Made by a program: the position numbers and the translations under genes
Part shown: piece by piece, positions 16,050 to 24,534 of the stretch
Layout of the letters: each line of letters starts with the position of its first letter
How positions within the stretch are numbered: the stretch's first letter is position 1
Notes under the pieces: generated by a model
What the model saw: only the letters and a program-made list of their open reading frames with translations
Databases searched by the model: none
Told to the model about the DNA's origin: nothing
From: Planctomycetia bacterium
Lineage (GTDB): Bacteria; Planctomycetota; Planctomycetia; Gemmatales; Gemmataceae
NCBI GenBank assembly: GCA_005786805.1
Contig: SYCV01000066.1
Span: 62,001-126,000 of the forward strand
Direction of reading: 5' to 3'
Length of the DNA stretch: 64,000 nt

Positions 16050-17720
16050 ATGAGTGTTCTGAAAGTATTGAAGGGGCATAATGAAGGCAATGAGATTCCA
16101 TTGAATGGGGATCGCTTCGTTTTGGGAAGAAACCCTGATTGCGCGATTATAATCCCCATAACTTCCGTTAGCAGGGAACATGCTGTTATTCTAAGGGTTC
16201 AGGGACAGTATTTTCTCGAGGATAACAAAAGTCGAAACGGTACTTTTTTGAATGACCAGCAGGTTACTGGAAGAGTGCAACTCAAGCATAATGATCAAAT
16301 TCGTATCTGTGATTATGTGGCGGCTTTCCAAGTTAAGCAAAATGTAGACCAGGCCTCTTTTGACATGGAGGATGATAAGGGAGAGGATACTTCAAGCACG
16401 GTTCACGCGACCATCAATGCCAGCAGTCAACAGTTGCTTGAAACCCAGCCGGCGGAAAAATTGAGGCTTTTGCTCGAAATTACCAGTTCCCTCAGCAAAG
16501 TGTTGGAGTTGGACAAACTTCTGCCCACCACGGTTGATTGCATGTTTCAGCTTTTCAAGCAGGCTGATCGTTGTTTCATCATCATGGGTGATGCAACCAC
16601 CAACAAGTTTATCCCAAGGGTCATCAAAACCCGCAGACCGCAGGATGAGACAAGCGCTCGGTTCAGCAAGAGCATTGTCAAGCAGTGCCTAGAGCAAAAG
16701 CAGGCTTTCCTTAGCGATGATGCCAGCCAGGATAGCAGGATGCAAACCAGTCAAAGTATCGTGGATTTTAAAATTAGATCAGTGATGTGCGTGCCTTTGT
16801 GTGGTGTTGCGGGTAAAGCTTTTGGCGTGATCCAGGTTGACACCCAGGACCGTAGCAAGAAGTTCACGCAGGATGATCTTAAATTGCTTTGGGGGGTTGC
16901 AAACCAAGCTGGCGCAGCCATGGAAAATGCCAAGTTCCATCAAAGCTCCCTTTTGCAGGAAAGAATCAAGCGCGACCTGGAGTTGGCCAACCAGGTTCAA
17001 AAAAGTTTCCTTCCAGTGGGCTTTCCCGAGATACCAGGCTACGATTTCGCGGCGCATTACCAACCCGCCCAGGAAATTGGTGGCGATTACTATGGTTTCA
17101 TACCCATGACTACTAATCGTCTTGGGGTTGCTGTGGGTGATGTCGCGGGCAAGGGTATACCTGCTGCTCTGTTGATGGCAAAGCTTTCATCTGAAACTCG
17201 GCTTGCTCTTTTGATGGAACCTACTCCTGCCGAGGCTGTCACAAAGCTGAACGATACTCTTTATCCCCACACAAGCCAGTTGGACCGTTTTGTAACCCTG
17301 ATACTTGCGGTTTTAAATCCGGATCACAAGGTTACCGTCGTAAATGCAGGGCATATGGCGCCAATAATTGTCAAAGGGGATGGCTCTCCACCTTATGACT
17401 CCGTGAGTTTGGATACTGCGGGCGTTATGCTTGGCATCATTGATGGTTTCCCTTATGAGTTTGCGGAATTTAAACTTGAACCCAACCAATGTATGATTCT
17501 TTATTCTGATGGTGTTCCTGATGCAATGAGTGTTTCTGACGTGCCTTTTGTAAGCAAGGAAAGAAACAGGGACGGGCTACGCGATTGCCTTATGGGTGTG
17601 ACCGACACCTCTGCAAAAAATGTTCTGAATTGTATTGTTGAGGCTATTAAAAAGCATACTGTTGGCAGGCTTTATCCCCATGATGATATCACTATCGTAG
17701 CGGTTCACCGTAAGGCCTGA
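16050..17720 (+). CDS. FHA-GAF-PP2C (SpoIIE-type) serine phosphatase
   Basis: 556 aa cytoplasmic signalling protein. An FHA domain (about 5-95) has 'FVLGRNPDCAIIIPITSVSR' and 'NKSRNGTFLNDQ', the phosphothreonine-binding loops. A GAF domain (about 135-300) has 'ITSSLSKVLELDKLLPTTVD' and 'IRSVMCVPLCGVAGKAFGVI'. A C-terminal PP2C/SpoIIE phosphatase (about 310-556) has metal-binding aspartates in 'EIGGDYYGF' and 'VGDVAGKGIPAALLMA', plus 'ILYSDGVPDAM' and 'HDDITIVAVHRK'. Such RsbU-like enzymes dephosphorylate anti-anti-sigma (STAS) proteins; no STAS or RsbW partner lies nearby. clpS starts 30 bp downstream and may be co-transcribed. Confidence 0.92.
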   Translation: MSVLKVLKGHNEGNEIPLNGDRFVLGRNPDCAIIIPITSVSREHAVILRVQGQYFLEDNKSRNGTFLNDQQVTGRVQLKHNDQIRICDYVAAFQVKQNVDQASFDMEDDKGEDTSSTVHATINASSQQLLETQPAEKLRLLLEITSSLSKVLELDKLLPTTVDCMFQLFKQADRCFIIMGDATTNKFIPRVIKTRRPQDETSARFSKSIVKQCLEQKQAFLSDDASQDSRMQTSQSIVDFKIRSVMCVPLCGVAGKAFGVIQVDTQDRSKKFTQDDLKLLWGVANQAGAAMENAKFHQSSLLQERIKRDLELANQVQKSFLPVGFPEIPGYDFAAHYQPAQEIGGDYYGFIPMTTNRLGVAVGDVAGKGIPAALLMAKLSSETRLALLMEPTPAEAVTKLNDTLYPHTSQLDRFVTLILAVLNPDHKVTVVNAGHMAPIIVKGDGSPPYDSVSLDTAGVMLGIIDGFPYEFAEFKLEPNQCMILYSDGVPDAMSVSDVPFVSKERNRDGLRDCLMGVTDTSAKNVLNCIVEAIKKHTVGRLYPHDDITIVAVHRKA

Positions 17721-17750
17721 TAAAACAAAAGCATTGAATTTGGGGCTTGA

Positions 17751-18065
17751 ATGGCGACTTTTACCCAGCCTGATGTTGTGAATGATACAAGGATACTTCC
17801 CCCTTATCATGTCATATTGCTTAATGATGAGGATCATACTTATGAGTATGTAATTCACATGTTGCAGACATTGTTTGGGCATCCCCATGAAAGGGGCTTT
17901 CAGCTTGCCAAGGAGGTTGATAAAAAGGGCAGGGCGATAGTTTTCACAACTTCCAAGGAACATGCCGAGTTCAAGAGGGACCAGATTCACGCATTCGGGC
18001 CTGATCCTTTAAGCAGCAAAAATTGCAAGGGTTCGATGAGTGCAATCATCGAACCCTCTATGTGA
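17751..18065 (+). CDS. clpS: ATP-dependent Clp protease adaptor ClpS
   Basis: 104 aa, normal for ClpS. It binds the N-domain of ClpA-type unfoldases and presents N-degron substrates. The core motif 'YHVILLNDEDHTYEYVIHML' (residues about 20-39) contains the usual NDxxT/H region that contacts N-terminal residues. It is followed by 'GFQLAKEVDKKGRAIVFTTS' and 'EHAEFKRDQIHAFG'. The start ATG is 30 bp after the phosphatase stop. No clpA is adjacent. The last codons form a perfect 12-bp hairpin, so the C-terminal 'GSMSAIIEPS' segment doubles as a terminator-like element. Confidence 0.92.
   Translation: MATFTQPDVVNDTRILPPYHVILLNDEDHTYEYVIHMLQTLFGHPHERGFQLAKEVDKKGRAIVFTTSKEHAEFKRDQIHAFGPDPLSSKNCKGSMSAIIEPSM
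18028..18057 (+). terminator. hairpin inside the 3' end of clpS
   Basis: A perfect 12-bp stem, agggttcgatga (18028-18039) with tcatcgaaccct (18046-18057), encloses a 6-nt loop entirely within coding sequence, ending 8 nt before the end of the CDS. No long T-run follows. Confidence 0.5.
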
Positions 18066-18098
18066 ATGTGTTTAAAACAAATCAAAACTTTTGGATTA

Positions 18099-19931
18099 TC
18101 ATGACCCAAATCTGATTTTCAGCAAGGCTGAGCTAGCTGCGTTTCTGACATTTGAATCCTCATCTTTCAAGGATTTTTGAAGAGAAGGGATCTGTGCCTC
18201 TGCGAGTTTCCCGAATTTTCCAAGTGTTTCAGCCGCCTTGATCCGAACTTTGGCCTCCTCTGCTTCAAGGTTTTTTGCCACCGACTCAAGGGTTGGGGAC
18301 CCATCAGTTCCCAAACCAACCACGGTGTTCATCATCGCGATTCTTGAATCAGCATCGCCCCTGGCAATCATTTTGTTCAACGAGGGAATTGCCTTGGCGC
18401 CTTCCTTCCCGTACTTCTTCAACGCCTTTGCTGCTTCAATTCGAATGTCTAGGTCTTGTTCTGTCAGGCATTTTGCCAAAACAGGTACTGTGATTTCAGG
18501 CTTTAATGGTGCTGAACGACCCAGGGCACGAACTGCGGCATATTTGACCATCAAGTTGTTGTCATTGGCGGCAACACTGGCAAGCTTTCTAAATAGGAAA
18601 AGTTCCTTTTCATTGATGATTCTTTCCGTGATATCCTGCATGCTTAAGAATCCTTCGATAATATCAACTCCGTTTAGTCTGACCCTCAAGTTTGGATCAG
18701 ATAAAACCATGATCAAGTCCTGGATTATTTCCTTGAATTCATTTCCATCAGGAATGATGTCATAAGTGATTAACTTGGGACTTGGTGGTGTTGGATTTCC
18801 TGCAAGAATATCAAGTTTGTTGAGGATCGACTCGAATTCAATTAGCTTTTTACGGATTACCACGATGTCTTCAGCAACATCAAGACTTGCAACCCTAACC
18901 ACCAAGTCGGCTTCAAAATTAGTGGCATGATCAGTTAATTCCCGCATATTGTCACGAAATGCCTTTATCAAAGGAATTTCAGAGGTAAGTGCATCGCGGA
19001 AACTTTTGACACGCTGGGTAATTATGTCGGGCCTTTCAAGCAGAGTCATTTCTGCTTCCCTTGTCGGGATTATGTAGTCAACTTCGGCCAAAGTCGATGT
19101 GGCTTGTTTGCATGCAAGAGTTCCTTGTTCCCTCACCACAAAATCCTTGTCCCTGAGGGCTTTCACCCCGAGAGGGAAGCAAAGTTTGCTAGTGGATAAA
19201 AGGTCATTGATCAAGTCGAGATTATCCCTTTCGCGCACTACGCGAATTTGCTTTAGTAACTGACTAACCGTGCTAAGCCTGGTTTTCAGGCTTTCAGCCG
19301 CTGCCCTTCGGATTGCAAGAGTGTTGGAGGGTTTTATTTCCATCAGGTTTGAAACCGTGGCGGCAAATAATTCTGACTTGGATTCTATCTTTCCAAGCGC
19401 TGTTATTGAAGCTATCACCAACCGTTCGTAGTTGCTTTTTGTCAATAATGCCAATTGGGGTGAAAGACTGCTTAATTCCGATCTTAGGTAGCGACTTCGC
19501 TGGGCAAGTTGATCCAAGGATTCAGATGTTTCATCAACAAGATTCGCGGATGCTGTTTCGCCAATTAATATTGCCAAGTCAACTCTTGCGTCATCTTTGC
19601 CATCCTTTAGTAGTTGAAGCCCATTGGTTTTGAATTTTTGAATGACTGCAGTTCGAATTTCACCATTAATGTCAGATATTCTTTTGTTACCCTCAATGAA
19701 TTGCCATTCCGGCATAAGGATGATTTTGCTTAAATCTCCAAGAGCGTTTGTCTTGTCAAGAATATTTAAGAGCTTTGCTTTTCGATCTTCATCAGAGCGA
19801 TTAAGAAAAGCTTTTTTGAATTGCTCTGTCATATCCGCAGGCAGTGGGTCACCCTGAACTATCGAATTCAACAGAAGGGTGAATAAAACACCAAAGATTA
19901 ATGATTTTTTAAGAGAGGATGGATAATGCAT
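18099..19931 (-). CDS. secreted HEAT-repeat protein
   Basis: 610 aa. A signal peptide (KKSLIFGVLFTLLLNSIVQG) is followed by a long all-helical protein. The C-terminal ~200 residues contain clear HEAT/PBS-lyase-like repeats: 'VKYAAVRALGRSAPLKPEI', 'IRIEAAKALKKYGKEGAKAI', 'VRIKAAETLGKFGKLAEAQI' and 'VRNAASSALLKIRFGS'. The central part ('VAEDIVVIRKKLIEFESILN') looks coiled-coil-like. HEAT arrays usually bind proteins; no enzymatic motif is visible. It is convergent with clpS. Upstream is a ~280-bp AT-rich spacer before the zinc-ribbon gene. Confidence 0.82.
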   Translation of the reverse strand: MHYPSSLKKSLIFGVLFTLLLNSIVQGDPLPADMTEQFKKAFLNRSDEDRKAKLLNILDKTNALGDLSKIILMPEWQFIEGNKRISDINGEIRTAVIQKFKTNGLQLLKDGKDDARVDLAILIGETASANLVDETSESLDQLAQRSRYLRSELSSLSPQLALLTKSNYERLVIASITALGKIESKSELFAATVSNLMEIKPSNTLAIRRAAAESLKTRLSTVSQLLKQIRVVRERDNLDLINDLLSTSKLCFPLGVKALRDKDFVVREQGTLACKQATSTLAEVDYIIPTREAEMTLLERPDIITQRVKSFRDALTSEIPLIKAFRDNMRELTDHATNFEADLVVRVASLDVAEDIVVIRKKLIEFESILNKLDILAGNPTPPSPKLITYDIIPDGNEFKEIIQDLIMVLSDPNLRVRLNGVDIIEGFLSMQDITERIINEKELFLFRKLASVAANDNNLMVKYAAVRALGRSAPLKPEITVPVLAKCLTEQDLDIRIEAAKALKKYGKEGAKAIPSLNKMIARGDADSRIAMMNTVVGLGTDGSPTLESVAKNLEAEEAKVRIKAAETLGKFGKLAEAQIPSLQKSLKDEDSNVRNAASSALLKIRFGS

Positions 19932-20207
19932 GCCGCACCTTGATAGGGTTATTTAAAATAAGGTAAAACCAATAATGTTTCCTAGATTAATAATATTGCC
20001 TCAAAACTAAAGTGATGCCATTTCTATTGAAGAATTAACATTAATATAGGGCTAAAACAAATGACCCAACCCCTACAAAACTAAATTAGATTACCTGTAA
20101 ATTTGTTAATTTCGCTAAAATCATCACCTTTTTAATTTATCTGACTGCAAGTAGTATTTTTGTTTGAGTTTAATTAATGAAACGCATTGCGGAAGTCACA
20201 ATTGGAA

Positions 20208-20669
20208 TCATTGGCTTTTGCCAGTTAGAAAATGTGTGGCGAAGCCAGCTAAAAAGCCAACTATGAAAGTGACGATCGTTAAAATTATCGCCTTTTTGGA
20301 CCTCAAAAGCTTTTGCCAGGTTATCGACATATCATTTGGGCTAAGTTGCACAACATCATAAATCGGATTATCGTCATCAAACTCTTCAAAATATACAGGC
20401 GGAGGTGGTGGGGCGGGAATACTTTTGGAGGTGGTTCCAAGTACGATATCCGGGTTCATCGTTTCCAATGAATTCGGTTTTTTTTTATCGGGAGAGGGAC
20501 TTTGGTTGGTTTGAGGGGTAAGTTTTGGTGCAGAAGAGGATTTTTCCTCAGGCAAAGGAGGAACCACAAGATATTTATAGCAAGCTGGGCATTGAACCTG
20601 TAATCCCGCCTTTTTTCGAGTTATGCTCAGTTTGGAGTCGCAGTATTTACATTTAAAGTGGATTGGCAT
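20208..20669 (-). CDS. zinc-ribbon protein with C-terminal membrane anchor
   Basis: 153 aa. The N-terminus is a two-CxxC zinc ribbon ('FKCKYCDSKLSI' and 'VQCPACYKYLVVPP'). A Pro/Ser/Lys-rich linker of about 60 residues follows, including a polyproline stretch 'PAPPPPPVYFEEFDDDNPIY'. The end is one hydrophobic helix ('AIILTIVTFIVGFLAGFATH'). This layout is common in planctomycete proteins of unknown function. The ribbon would face the cytoplasm if the terminal helix is a tail anchor. Confidence 0.7.
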   Translation of the reverse strand: MPIHFKCKYCDSKLSITRKKAGLQVQCPACYKYLVVPPLPEEKSSSAPKLTPQTNQSPSPDKKKPNSLETMNPDIVLGTTSKSIPAPPPPPVYFEEFDDDNPIYDVVQLSPNDMSITWQKLLRSKKAIILTIVTFIVGFLAGFATHFLTGKSQ

Positions 20670-20791
20670 TATTTTTCCCTAATAAGAACAATTCCAACAA
20701 TGAATCATGTTAAAATTACTCTTGTTAATGAACTTATTATATCGACCAAGAGTGGTTGATTGCAAAAAGATAATAAGGCTTAAATGTTCCA

Positions 20792-23188
20792 ATGGATATC
20801 CCAATGAATTTAGCTCTAAGATCCATTTCACTAGTTTTGATCGGCTTGGTTCTTAGTTGTTCAGCTTTGGCTGATATTGTCATTCTGAAGGATGGTTTTG
20901 TTCTTCAGGGAATGGTCAAGCGAGAAAGTGTGACCGAATTCGATCCGGTAAGCAAAGAGCCTGTTGTCATTCCCAAGGGATTTTACATGGTCGATGACGG
21001 GGTGAGGCGAATTTATTTTAATCCCGGACTGGTTCGTACCCTAGATAAGAGAGACCCCCTCCAGGAGGAGAAATGGGTGCATAACAAAGCCATTTATATT
21101 CCGAACGGGAAAGGCGCTCCTCCATTTCTCGCAGAGGTGGAAGCTACTGATTGGGATTCCAAATGGGAGCGTACTTTGAAATATCGGAGTCCTGTTGGTG
21201 TTGTCGGGATATTCCAGCATATTTCCAATCTTTCATCCTATGCAATCAGGGTTGATGCCACGAGTAAATTCGTTTGGAGTTCCATGTACCTCACCCAGGA
21301 AATTGGTTCAAAAAAGGTTCTGGATTTGATCAAGTCTCACCCTGATTTTCAAAACACCGATAAAGTCAAGCCTGAGGAACTTGCCTCAAGGAGATTCAAG
21401 CTGGTGGATTTTCTCTCCCAGGCTGGTTGGTTTGAGGAAAGTGAAAAAGAGTTGAAAGCATTGGGAAAAGATCTTCCTGAACAAAAGGAAAGGGTCGAGA
21501 AAACCCAGGAAATAATCGACTCTTTAAAGGGAAGGGAAAGGCTTGAAAAAATAAAGCGAATCATAGGGTCGGGTCGTCTTGCCGAGGCTAGGAAGCAGCT
21601 TGATTCATTTCCAAAATCTGAAGCCCAAGACAAGATACTTACGGAAATTCAATCATTGCAATCCAAGCTTGAAAAAGCCCTTGAGGAGTATCTTGGAGTG
21701 CAAAAAAATCTCTCATATCTTGCCATTTCTCTTACAGAAAAAAAATCAGATCCGATCCTGATAAACGCTATCCAGAGTCTTCCAAAAATAATCACCGAGG
21801 AATCAATTGACAGGATGGAGGCTTTCTCAAGTATTTCCAGGCAAAAGGGCAAGGATGGAGAAACCCTTTCGTTGGTTGAGTTGGAAAAGAGAGCCTCACT
21901 TGCCATCACAGGATGGATGATGGGCAATTCTTCCGCTGAACCCAATCCAACAACGGCAAAAAGGCTTTGGCAAATCCGTGCTTTTGTTGTCAATTTTATC
22001 AAGGCTGAGAATTCGCTTGGCCGAAAAGCTGCTTTTGATGATTTTTTAAAAAAATATCCAGGCGCCAAGGCTGATGAAGTCTCCCAGGTGTTACAGCAAG
22101 CTATCCTGCCAGTAGAATTAATGCCTCCAGGGAAAGTTTTTCAAAGGGAAATTGTTTCCGGGAAAAGCAGGGGGACCAAATATGCTATTCGCTATCCCGC
22201 TGATTCAAATCCCAACCGGCTTTACCCCCTATTGATTGTGTTTCCGGGAACTAATGAATCCGTTGACTCGATGCTCGAGAAATGGGCGCCATACGCGGAT
22301 GAGTATGGTTTCGTTTTGTTGGGGTATCATTGGCAAATCGGTGGTGTGGGGTATGGATTTTCTGACAAGGAGCACTTTGCGATTCTGGATATTCTCAGGG
22401 AGGTTCGCCTGAATTCCCCTGTTGATCCCGATAAGGTTTTTCTATTTGGCTATGAACAGGGTGGAACTGTTGCCTTTGATATTGGTTTATCCCACCCGGA
22501 CCAATTTGCCGGTGTAATTCCCATGAGTACAAGTCCGGAATTGTTCATCGAAAAATATTGGCGTAACGGACAGTTTCTTCCGTTTTATGTTGTAAACGGT
22601 GATCGATCGGGTGAACCAAACCTTAAAACCAGGCAACTTTTTACCAATTGGATGCCACGAGGTTACCCATCAATTTGGACACAATACAAGGGAAGGGGTA
22701 TCGAGTTTTTTCGCGCTGAATTACCATTGATTTGCGATTGGATGCGCGGTAAGTCCCGGGCGTTTCCGATGAATCAACTTGGTTCCGATGGTGGAGGATC
22801 AATTTTGGGTAATGAATTCCAATCAACAAGATCCTGTGATAATCAATTTTATTGGATAGGAACCGATACTATAAGTGAAAATAGGATAAATTACCCTCAA
22901 ACATGGAAACCAAATCTACAACCCGCTAGCTTTTTTGTAAAATCTGATTCTGCCACAAATAATCTGACGGTGAAAACCTACGGTATGAAAAACTTTTATC
23001 TTTTATTTGGCAAGAATTCAAAGGGTGAGTCACAAATCGATTTTGATAAACCTGTTTCAATCACGACAAATTTGATTTCCAAATGGAATGGAAAGGTTGT
23101 TCCATCGCTCGACACATTGATGGAAAATTTTCTAGAAACGGGAGACAGGAAAAACCATGTCTACGCAAAAGTTTTGGTGAAACCATAG
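20792..23188 (+). CDS. secreted alpha/beta-hydrolase-like protein lacking catalytic serine
   Basis: 798 aa. A signal peptide ('ISLVLIGLVLSCSALA') is followed by an N-terminal domain starting 'DIVILKDGFVLQGMVKRES' that is widespread in planctomycetes, then a helical coiled-coil-rich middle (about 180-420), then an esterase/PHB-depolymerase-like alpha/beta-hydrolase fold (about 450-660). The fold is recognisable from 'YPLLIVFPGTNESVDSMLEK', 'VDPDKVFLFGYEQGG' and 'DIGLSHPDQFAGVIPMSTS'. The nucleophile elbow normally reads GxSxG; here it is G-Y-E-Q-G, with Glu in place of Ser. The usual distal His position also appears to be replaced ('YKGRGIEFF'). It is therefore probably a non-catalytic member. 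The ATG four codons downstream is an alternative start. Confidence 0.8.
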   Translation: MDIPMNLALRSISLVLIGLVLSCSALADIVILKDGFVLQGMVKRESVTEFDPVSKEPVVIPKGFYMVDDGVRRIYFNPGLVRTLDKRDPLQEEKWVHNKAIYIPNGKGAPPFLAEVEATDWDSKWERTLKYRSPVGVVGIFQHISNLSSYAIRVDATSKFVWSSMYLTQEIGSKKVLDLIKSHPDFQNTDKVKPEELASRRFKLVDFLSQAGWFEESEKELKALGKDLPEQKERVEKTQEIIDSLKGRERLEKIKRIIGSGRLAEARKQLDSFPKSEAQDKILTEIQSLQSKLEKALEEYLGVQKNLSYLAISLTEKKSDPILINAIQSLPKIITEESIDRMEAFSSISRQKGKDGETLSLVELEKRASLAITGWMMGNSSAEPNPTTAKRLWQIRAFVVNFIKAENSLGRKAAFDDFLKKYPGAKADEVSQVLQQAILPVELMPPGKVFQREIVSGKSRGTKYAIRYPADSNPNRLYPLLIVFPGTNESVDSMLEKWAPYADEYGFVLLGYHWQIGGVGYGFSDKEHFAILDILREVRLNSPVDPDKVFLFGYEQGGTVAFDIGLSHPDQFAGVIPMSTSPELFIEKYWRNGQFLPFYVVNGDRSGEPNLKTRQLFTNWMPRGYPSIWTQYKGRGIEFFRAELPLICDWMRGKSRAFPMNQLGSDGGGSILGNEFQSTRSCDNQFYWIGTDTISENRINYPQTWKPNLQPASFFVKSDSATNNLTVKTYGMKNFYLLFGKNSKGESQIDFDKPVSITTNLISKWNGKVVPSLDTLMENFLETGDRKNHVYAKVLVKP

Positions 23189-23222
23189 AAGAGTCGGTTT
23201 TAATCGACCCTTTCCATGGTTT
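23180..23222 (+). terminator. terminator hairpin overlapping the stop codon of the esterase-like gene
   Basis: aaaccatagaagagtcg pairs imperfectly with cgaccctttccatggttt across an 8-nt loop. The stop codon TAG (23186-23188) is inside the left arm. It sits between convergent genes and may serve both strands. Confidence 0.55.
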
Positions 23223-23230
23223 GATTGGAA

Positions 23231-23731
23231 TTATACTTTTTTAGCTGACAATATGGTCACATCTTCAACGGGTACATCCCCATGTCCCATCTTGTTTCCA
23301 GTTTGGACAATTTCAATGGCATCAAGAACTTCCATGCCGTTGGTCACTTTGCCAAACACGCAATAACCAAACCCATCATTTGAATTAGATTTGTCCAAAA
23401 AATCATTGTTTTTGACATTGATGAAGAATTGGCTGGAGGCACTGTCAGGGTCTGGGGTTCGCGCCATAGCGATTGTGCCACGAAGGTTGGCAAGGCCATT
23501 AAAGGATTCATTCTTGATATTGCCTTTGGTGGCTTTCTGCTTCATGCCCGGGAGGAAACCACCCCCTTGGATCATGAACTTCTTGATAACCCTGTGAAAA
23601 ACAGTGCCATCATAAAAACCATCTTCCACATAGGAAAGAAAGTTTTTAACCGTGATTGGGGCTGCTTTTTCGTCAAGTTCGATGGTAATCTCGCCCTTGG
23701 AAGTTTTTAATATCACACTTGGATTAGCCAT
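23231..23731 (-). CDS. cyclophilin-type peptidyl-prolyl cis-trans isomerase, cytoplasmic
   Basis: 166 aa with no signal peptide, so probably cytoplasmic (PpiB-like). Conserved cyclophilin blocks: '[15 protein letters not shown]' with the catalytic Arg, 'NLRGTIAMARTPDPDSASSQ' with 'FFINVKNNDFLD', and 'FGYCVFGKVTNGMEVLDAI'. It catalyses proline isomerisation during folding. A secreted paralog lies 24 bp upstream on the same strand; the two share a 44-bp identical stretch encoding '[15 protein letters not shown]'. Confidence 0.93.
   Translation of the reverse strand: MANPSVILKTSKGEITIELDEKAAPITVKNFLSYVEDGFYDGTVFHRVIKKFMIQGGGFLPGMKQKATKGNIKNESFNGLANLRGTIAMARTPDPDSASSQFFINVKNNDFLDKSNSNDGFGYCVFGKVTNGMEVLDAIEIVQTGNKMGHGDVPVEDVTILSAKKV
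23628..23671. repeat. 44-bp exact repeat shared by the two cyclophilin genes (copy 1)
   Basis: Identical to 24174-24217, in the same orientation and reading frame, although the flanking coding sequence has diverged. Confidence 0.85.
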
Positions 23732-23755
23732 TTTATATCTCTTTCTATTGCTGGT

Positions 23756-24349
23756 TTATTTGACCCGGGTGATGGACTTTATGACTACATCCTTGGTTGG
23801 AACATCGCCAATCTGGCCTTGAATTGCCATGGTTTCAACTTTTCGGATCTTATCAACGACATCAATGCCATCAATCACCTTTCCAAACACGCAATATTTC
23901 GCTGGATCAAGGCGGGCATTGTCGACGGTGTTAATGAAAAACTGGCTGGTTGCACTGTCTAACACATTGGTTCGAGCCATCGCGATTGATCCTCGAGTAT
24001 TGGACAGTCCGTTACCTGATTCGTTTTTGATGGGTGCCTTGGTTTTTTTTTGCTTCTTTTCAAAGTCAGAAATAAGCTTGGCGTCTTGAAGTCCAGTTTC
24101 AAACCCTCCTCCTTGGATCATGAAATCAGAGATGACACGGTGGAAGATGGTACCGTCATAAAATTTATCATCAACATAGGAAAGAAAGTTTTTAACCGTG
24201 ATTGGGGCTGCTTTTTCATTAAGCTCAACTTTGATGTCACCAAAGCTGGTTTGAATGTTGACAATAGGGTTTTTTTCCTGGCTGAAAGCGCATGAGGTCA
24301 TTGTGCCCGATATGATCGCAAACATCGATAATGCCAAAAACAAACGCAT
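23756..24349 (-). CDS. cyclophilin-type peptidyl-prolyl cis-trans isomerase, exported
   Basis: 197 aa from the ATG at 24349, preceded by GGAG. The track start at 24382 adds 11 residues before the signal peptide and is less likely. The N-terminus '[20 protein letters not shown]' is a signal peptide whose Cys may make it a lipoprotein, though the lipobox (MTSC) is poor. Cyclophilin core: '[18 protein letters not shown]', '[20 protein letters not shown]' with 'FFINTVDN', and '[17 protein letters not shown]'. It has a short insertion ('[19 protein letters not shown]') relative to its paralog. It is probably a periplasmic folding factor. Confidence 0.92.
   Translation of the reverse strand: MRLFLALSMFAIISGTMTSCAFSQEKNPIVNIQTSFGDIKVELNEKAAPITVKNFLSYVDDKFYDGTIFHRVISDFMIQGGGFETGLQDAKLISDFEKKQKKTKAPIKNESGNGLSNTRGSIAMARTNVLDSATSQFFINTVDNARLDPAKYCVFGKVIDGIDVVDKIRKVETMAIQGQIGDVPTKDVVIKSITRVK
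24174..24217. repeat. 44-bp exact repeat shared by the two cyclophilin genes (copy 2)
   Basis: Identical to 23628-23671. Third-position identity over about 15 codons suggests a recent duplication tract or gene conversion. Confidence 0.85.
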
Positions 24350-24534
24350 GGTTAATCTCCTTTGAATCCTATGATCGTTCAATTTGAAAATAATAGCATT
24401 TTTAATTGTTGATGCCAGCCTGCAATTTGCAAAAGTTTAAAAGCTCATGATTTTTAAATAGATGGTTGTGTTTTTATTCAACCTTTCGCTAAACTTAGCT
24501 TAGGTGGATGATTTTAATTGAGAAGGGCGGATTC

